A DNA stretch of 64,000 nt from Lutibacter citreus. Lineage in GTDB: Bacteria > Bacteroidota > Bacteroidia > Flavobacteriales > Flavobacteriaceae. Position 1 is the first letter of the stretch; each line of letters starts with the position of its first letter. The stretch covers positions 558,001 to 622,000 of the forward strand of contig NZ_QEIH01000001.1 in NCBI RefSeq assembly GCF_003260195.1. The letters run 5' to 3'. Of the stretch, positions 63,109 to 64,000 are shown one piece after another. The notes beneath the pieces were generated by a model. The model searched no databases and had not been told where the DNA came from. It saw only the letters and a list, made by a program, of their open reading frames with translations. Position numbers and translations under genes: made by a program.

Positions 63109-63931
63109 TAGCGCTTTCTTTTTCGAGGGTTAATTGTTCAGTTCTCTCCAGATTTTTTACAATTTGAACATACCCTAAGTTGCTCATATCATTAAATAAT
63201 TCAATATTAATTGTTTTGTATTGGTTATTTTCAAACTTAAAACTATTAACTATTCCAATATTTATTCCTTCAGGGAAAATGGCTGACTTTCCACCAGTAA
63301 TAATGGTGTCTCCATTTTTTATTTGTGCCTGTCTAGGAATATCAATAAGTTGCAAAATATTGTAATCTTCACCATCCCATGTTAATGTTCCAAAATGATT
63401 ACTGTTTTTTAAACGAGCATTAATCTTAGAACTATTATTTAATATTGAAAGAACAGTAGTATAGTTTTTTGAAGTACTATTTGTAACTCCAATAATACCA
63501 TTGCTATTTATTACACCTAAATCTGAAGTAACACCTTGGTTTAAACCTTTATTTATAGTTAGGGTGTTATTTCTATTTGTAAAATTATTGTTAATTACTT
63601 TAGCAAAAGTGTACTGGTATTTTTGTCTGAACTTATCTGAATTGTATAATTTGAAACTGTCTCTAGTTTTGTTAATGTTTACAGTATTAATTGAATTTTT
63701 TAAGGTTGTAATCTCTTCAATTAACAAGCGATTATCTTTTTTTAGTTGAAAAAATTCTTGCACTGAATTTGCAGAATTGTAAATTCCTCCGGTAATTGAA
63801 TTAGCGGAATTTATGAATTTACTTTTATGATATGAATGATGTTGAATTGTAAAAATAAATGCAACTATTTCCAAAAGTACAAATAGCAGAAAATATTTAA
63901 ATTTTCTAAAGAAATAAATTAATTGCTGCAT
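63101..63931 (-). CDS. mreC: Rod-shape-determining protein MreC
   Basis: 276 residues. Membrane helix about 13-28, a coiled coil (about 60-95, LKKDNRLLIEEITTLKNSINT), then the two beta-barrel domains (YTFAKVINNNFTNRNNTLTINKGLNQGV; GVINSNGIIGVTNSTSKNYTTVLSILN; IPRQAQIKNGDTIITGGKSAIFPEGINIGIV). MreC is the periplasmic scaffold that stimulates PBP2. It begins 24 bases after the mreB stop. Confidence 0.95.
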   Translation of the reverse strand: MQQLIYFFRKFKYFLLFVLLEIVAFIFTIQHHSYHKSKFINSANSITGGIYNSANSVQEFFQLKKDNRLLIEEITTLKNSINTVNINKTRDSFKLYNSDKFRQKYQYTFAKVINNNFTNRNNTLTINKGLNQGVTSDLGVINSNGIIGVTNSTSKNYTTVLSILNNSSKINARLKNSNHFGTLTWDGEDYNILQLIDIPRQAQIKNGDTIITGGKSAIFPEGINIGIVNSFKFENNQYKTINIELFNDMSNLGYVQIVKNLERTEQLTLEKESANE

Positions 63932-63955
63932 ATATTAACTAGAAGTAAAGTTGTA

Positions 63956-64000
63956 TTATTTCATTAATACATTTTTGTATTTGTTTAGGTCTTTTAAAGC
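63956..64000 (-). CDS. mreB: MreB C-terminal fragment (cut by right window edge)
   Basis: The last 14 codons plus a TAA stop read ALKDLNKYKNVLMK, which resembles the usual end of MreB in this phylum, and the position directly before mreC fits the mreBCD order. Only this piece is in the window, so the call is mainly from context. Confidence 0.65.
   Translation of the reverse strand, partial: ALKDLNKYKNVLMK

Overview
The window looks like chromosomal DNA of a low-GC Bacteroidota, most likely family Flavobacteriaceae. The evidence is a SusC/SusD pair, a PorT-like outer-membrane protein beside ubiE, TamL, an archaeal-type ProS, lipoproteins with the usual Bacteroidota signal, and several promoters of the Bacteroidota form TTG-N19-TAnnTTTG. 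I cannot name genus or species. No insertion sequence, prophage or CRISPR array is visible.

Layout. Positions 1-5313 hold most of a giant alpha-2-macroglobulin-like protein (minus strand, cut by the left edge) with a TonB-receptor-plug-like insert. Then comes an Mpl-type peptidoglycan ligase. Positions 6996-13807 are an accessory operon: a 1247-residue exported or membrane-anchored multidomain protein whose last ~240 residues look like a toxin of the CyaA/ExoY nucleotidyl-cyclase type, a candidate immunity protein, and three small membrane proteins. All four downstream proteins carry the same double-CxxC zinc ribbon. This is the best candidate for an undescribed system. Next are trkH-trkA, radC and a surface-polysaccharide block (17598-24464: deacetylase-like protein, FemAB/GNAT-like protein, hexapeptide acyltransferase, asparagine-synthase-like amidotransferase, CapA, flippase) that has no glycosyltransferase.

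Positions 24559-29177 hold a HAD phosphatase, a conserved periplasmic protein, a degenerate intergenic repeat, rarA, a rhomboid protease and rlmB. Positions 29289-36531 are a SusC-SusD-SusE-like uptake operon without a local glycoside hydrolase. A molybdate operon (modA-mop-modB-modC) follows, then a CBS protein, rpe, rpoD, an ECF sigma/small protein/MscS-like operon, pnp, rpsO, accD, fbaA, tamL, an rRNA methyltransferase, porT, ubiE, nifU, a FadL-type porin and a low-complexity lipoprotein.

The right end has proS, two identical tRNA-Glu genes leading directly into rpsT, and the cell-shape cluster mreB(fragment)-mreC-mreD-mrdA-rodA on the minus strand.

Starts were adjusted from the longest open frame for rarA, the rhomboid gene, susD and proS. 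Domain calls rest on reading motifs by eye; no database search was run.
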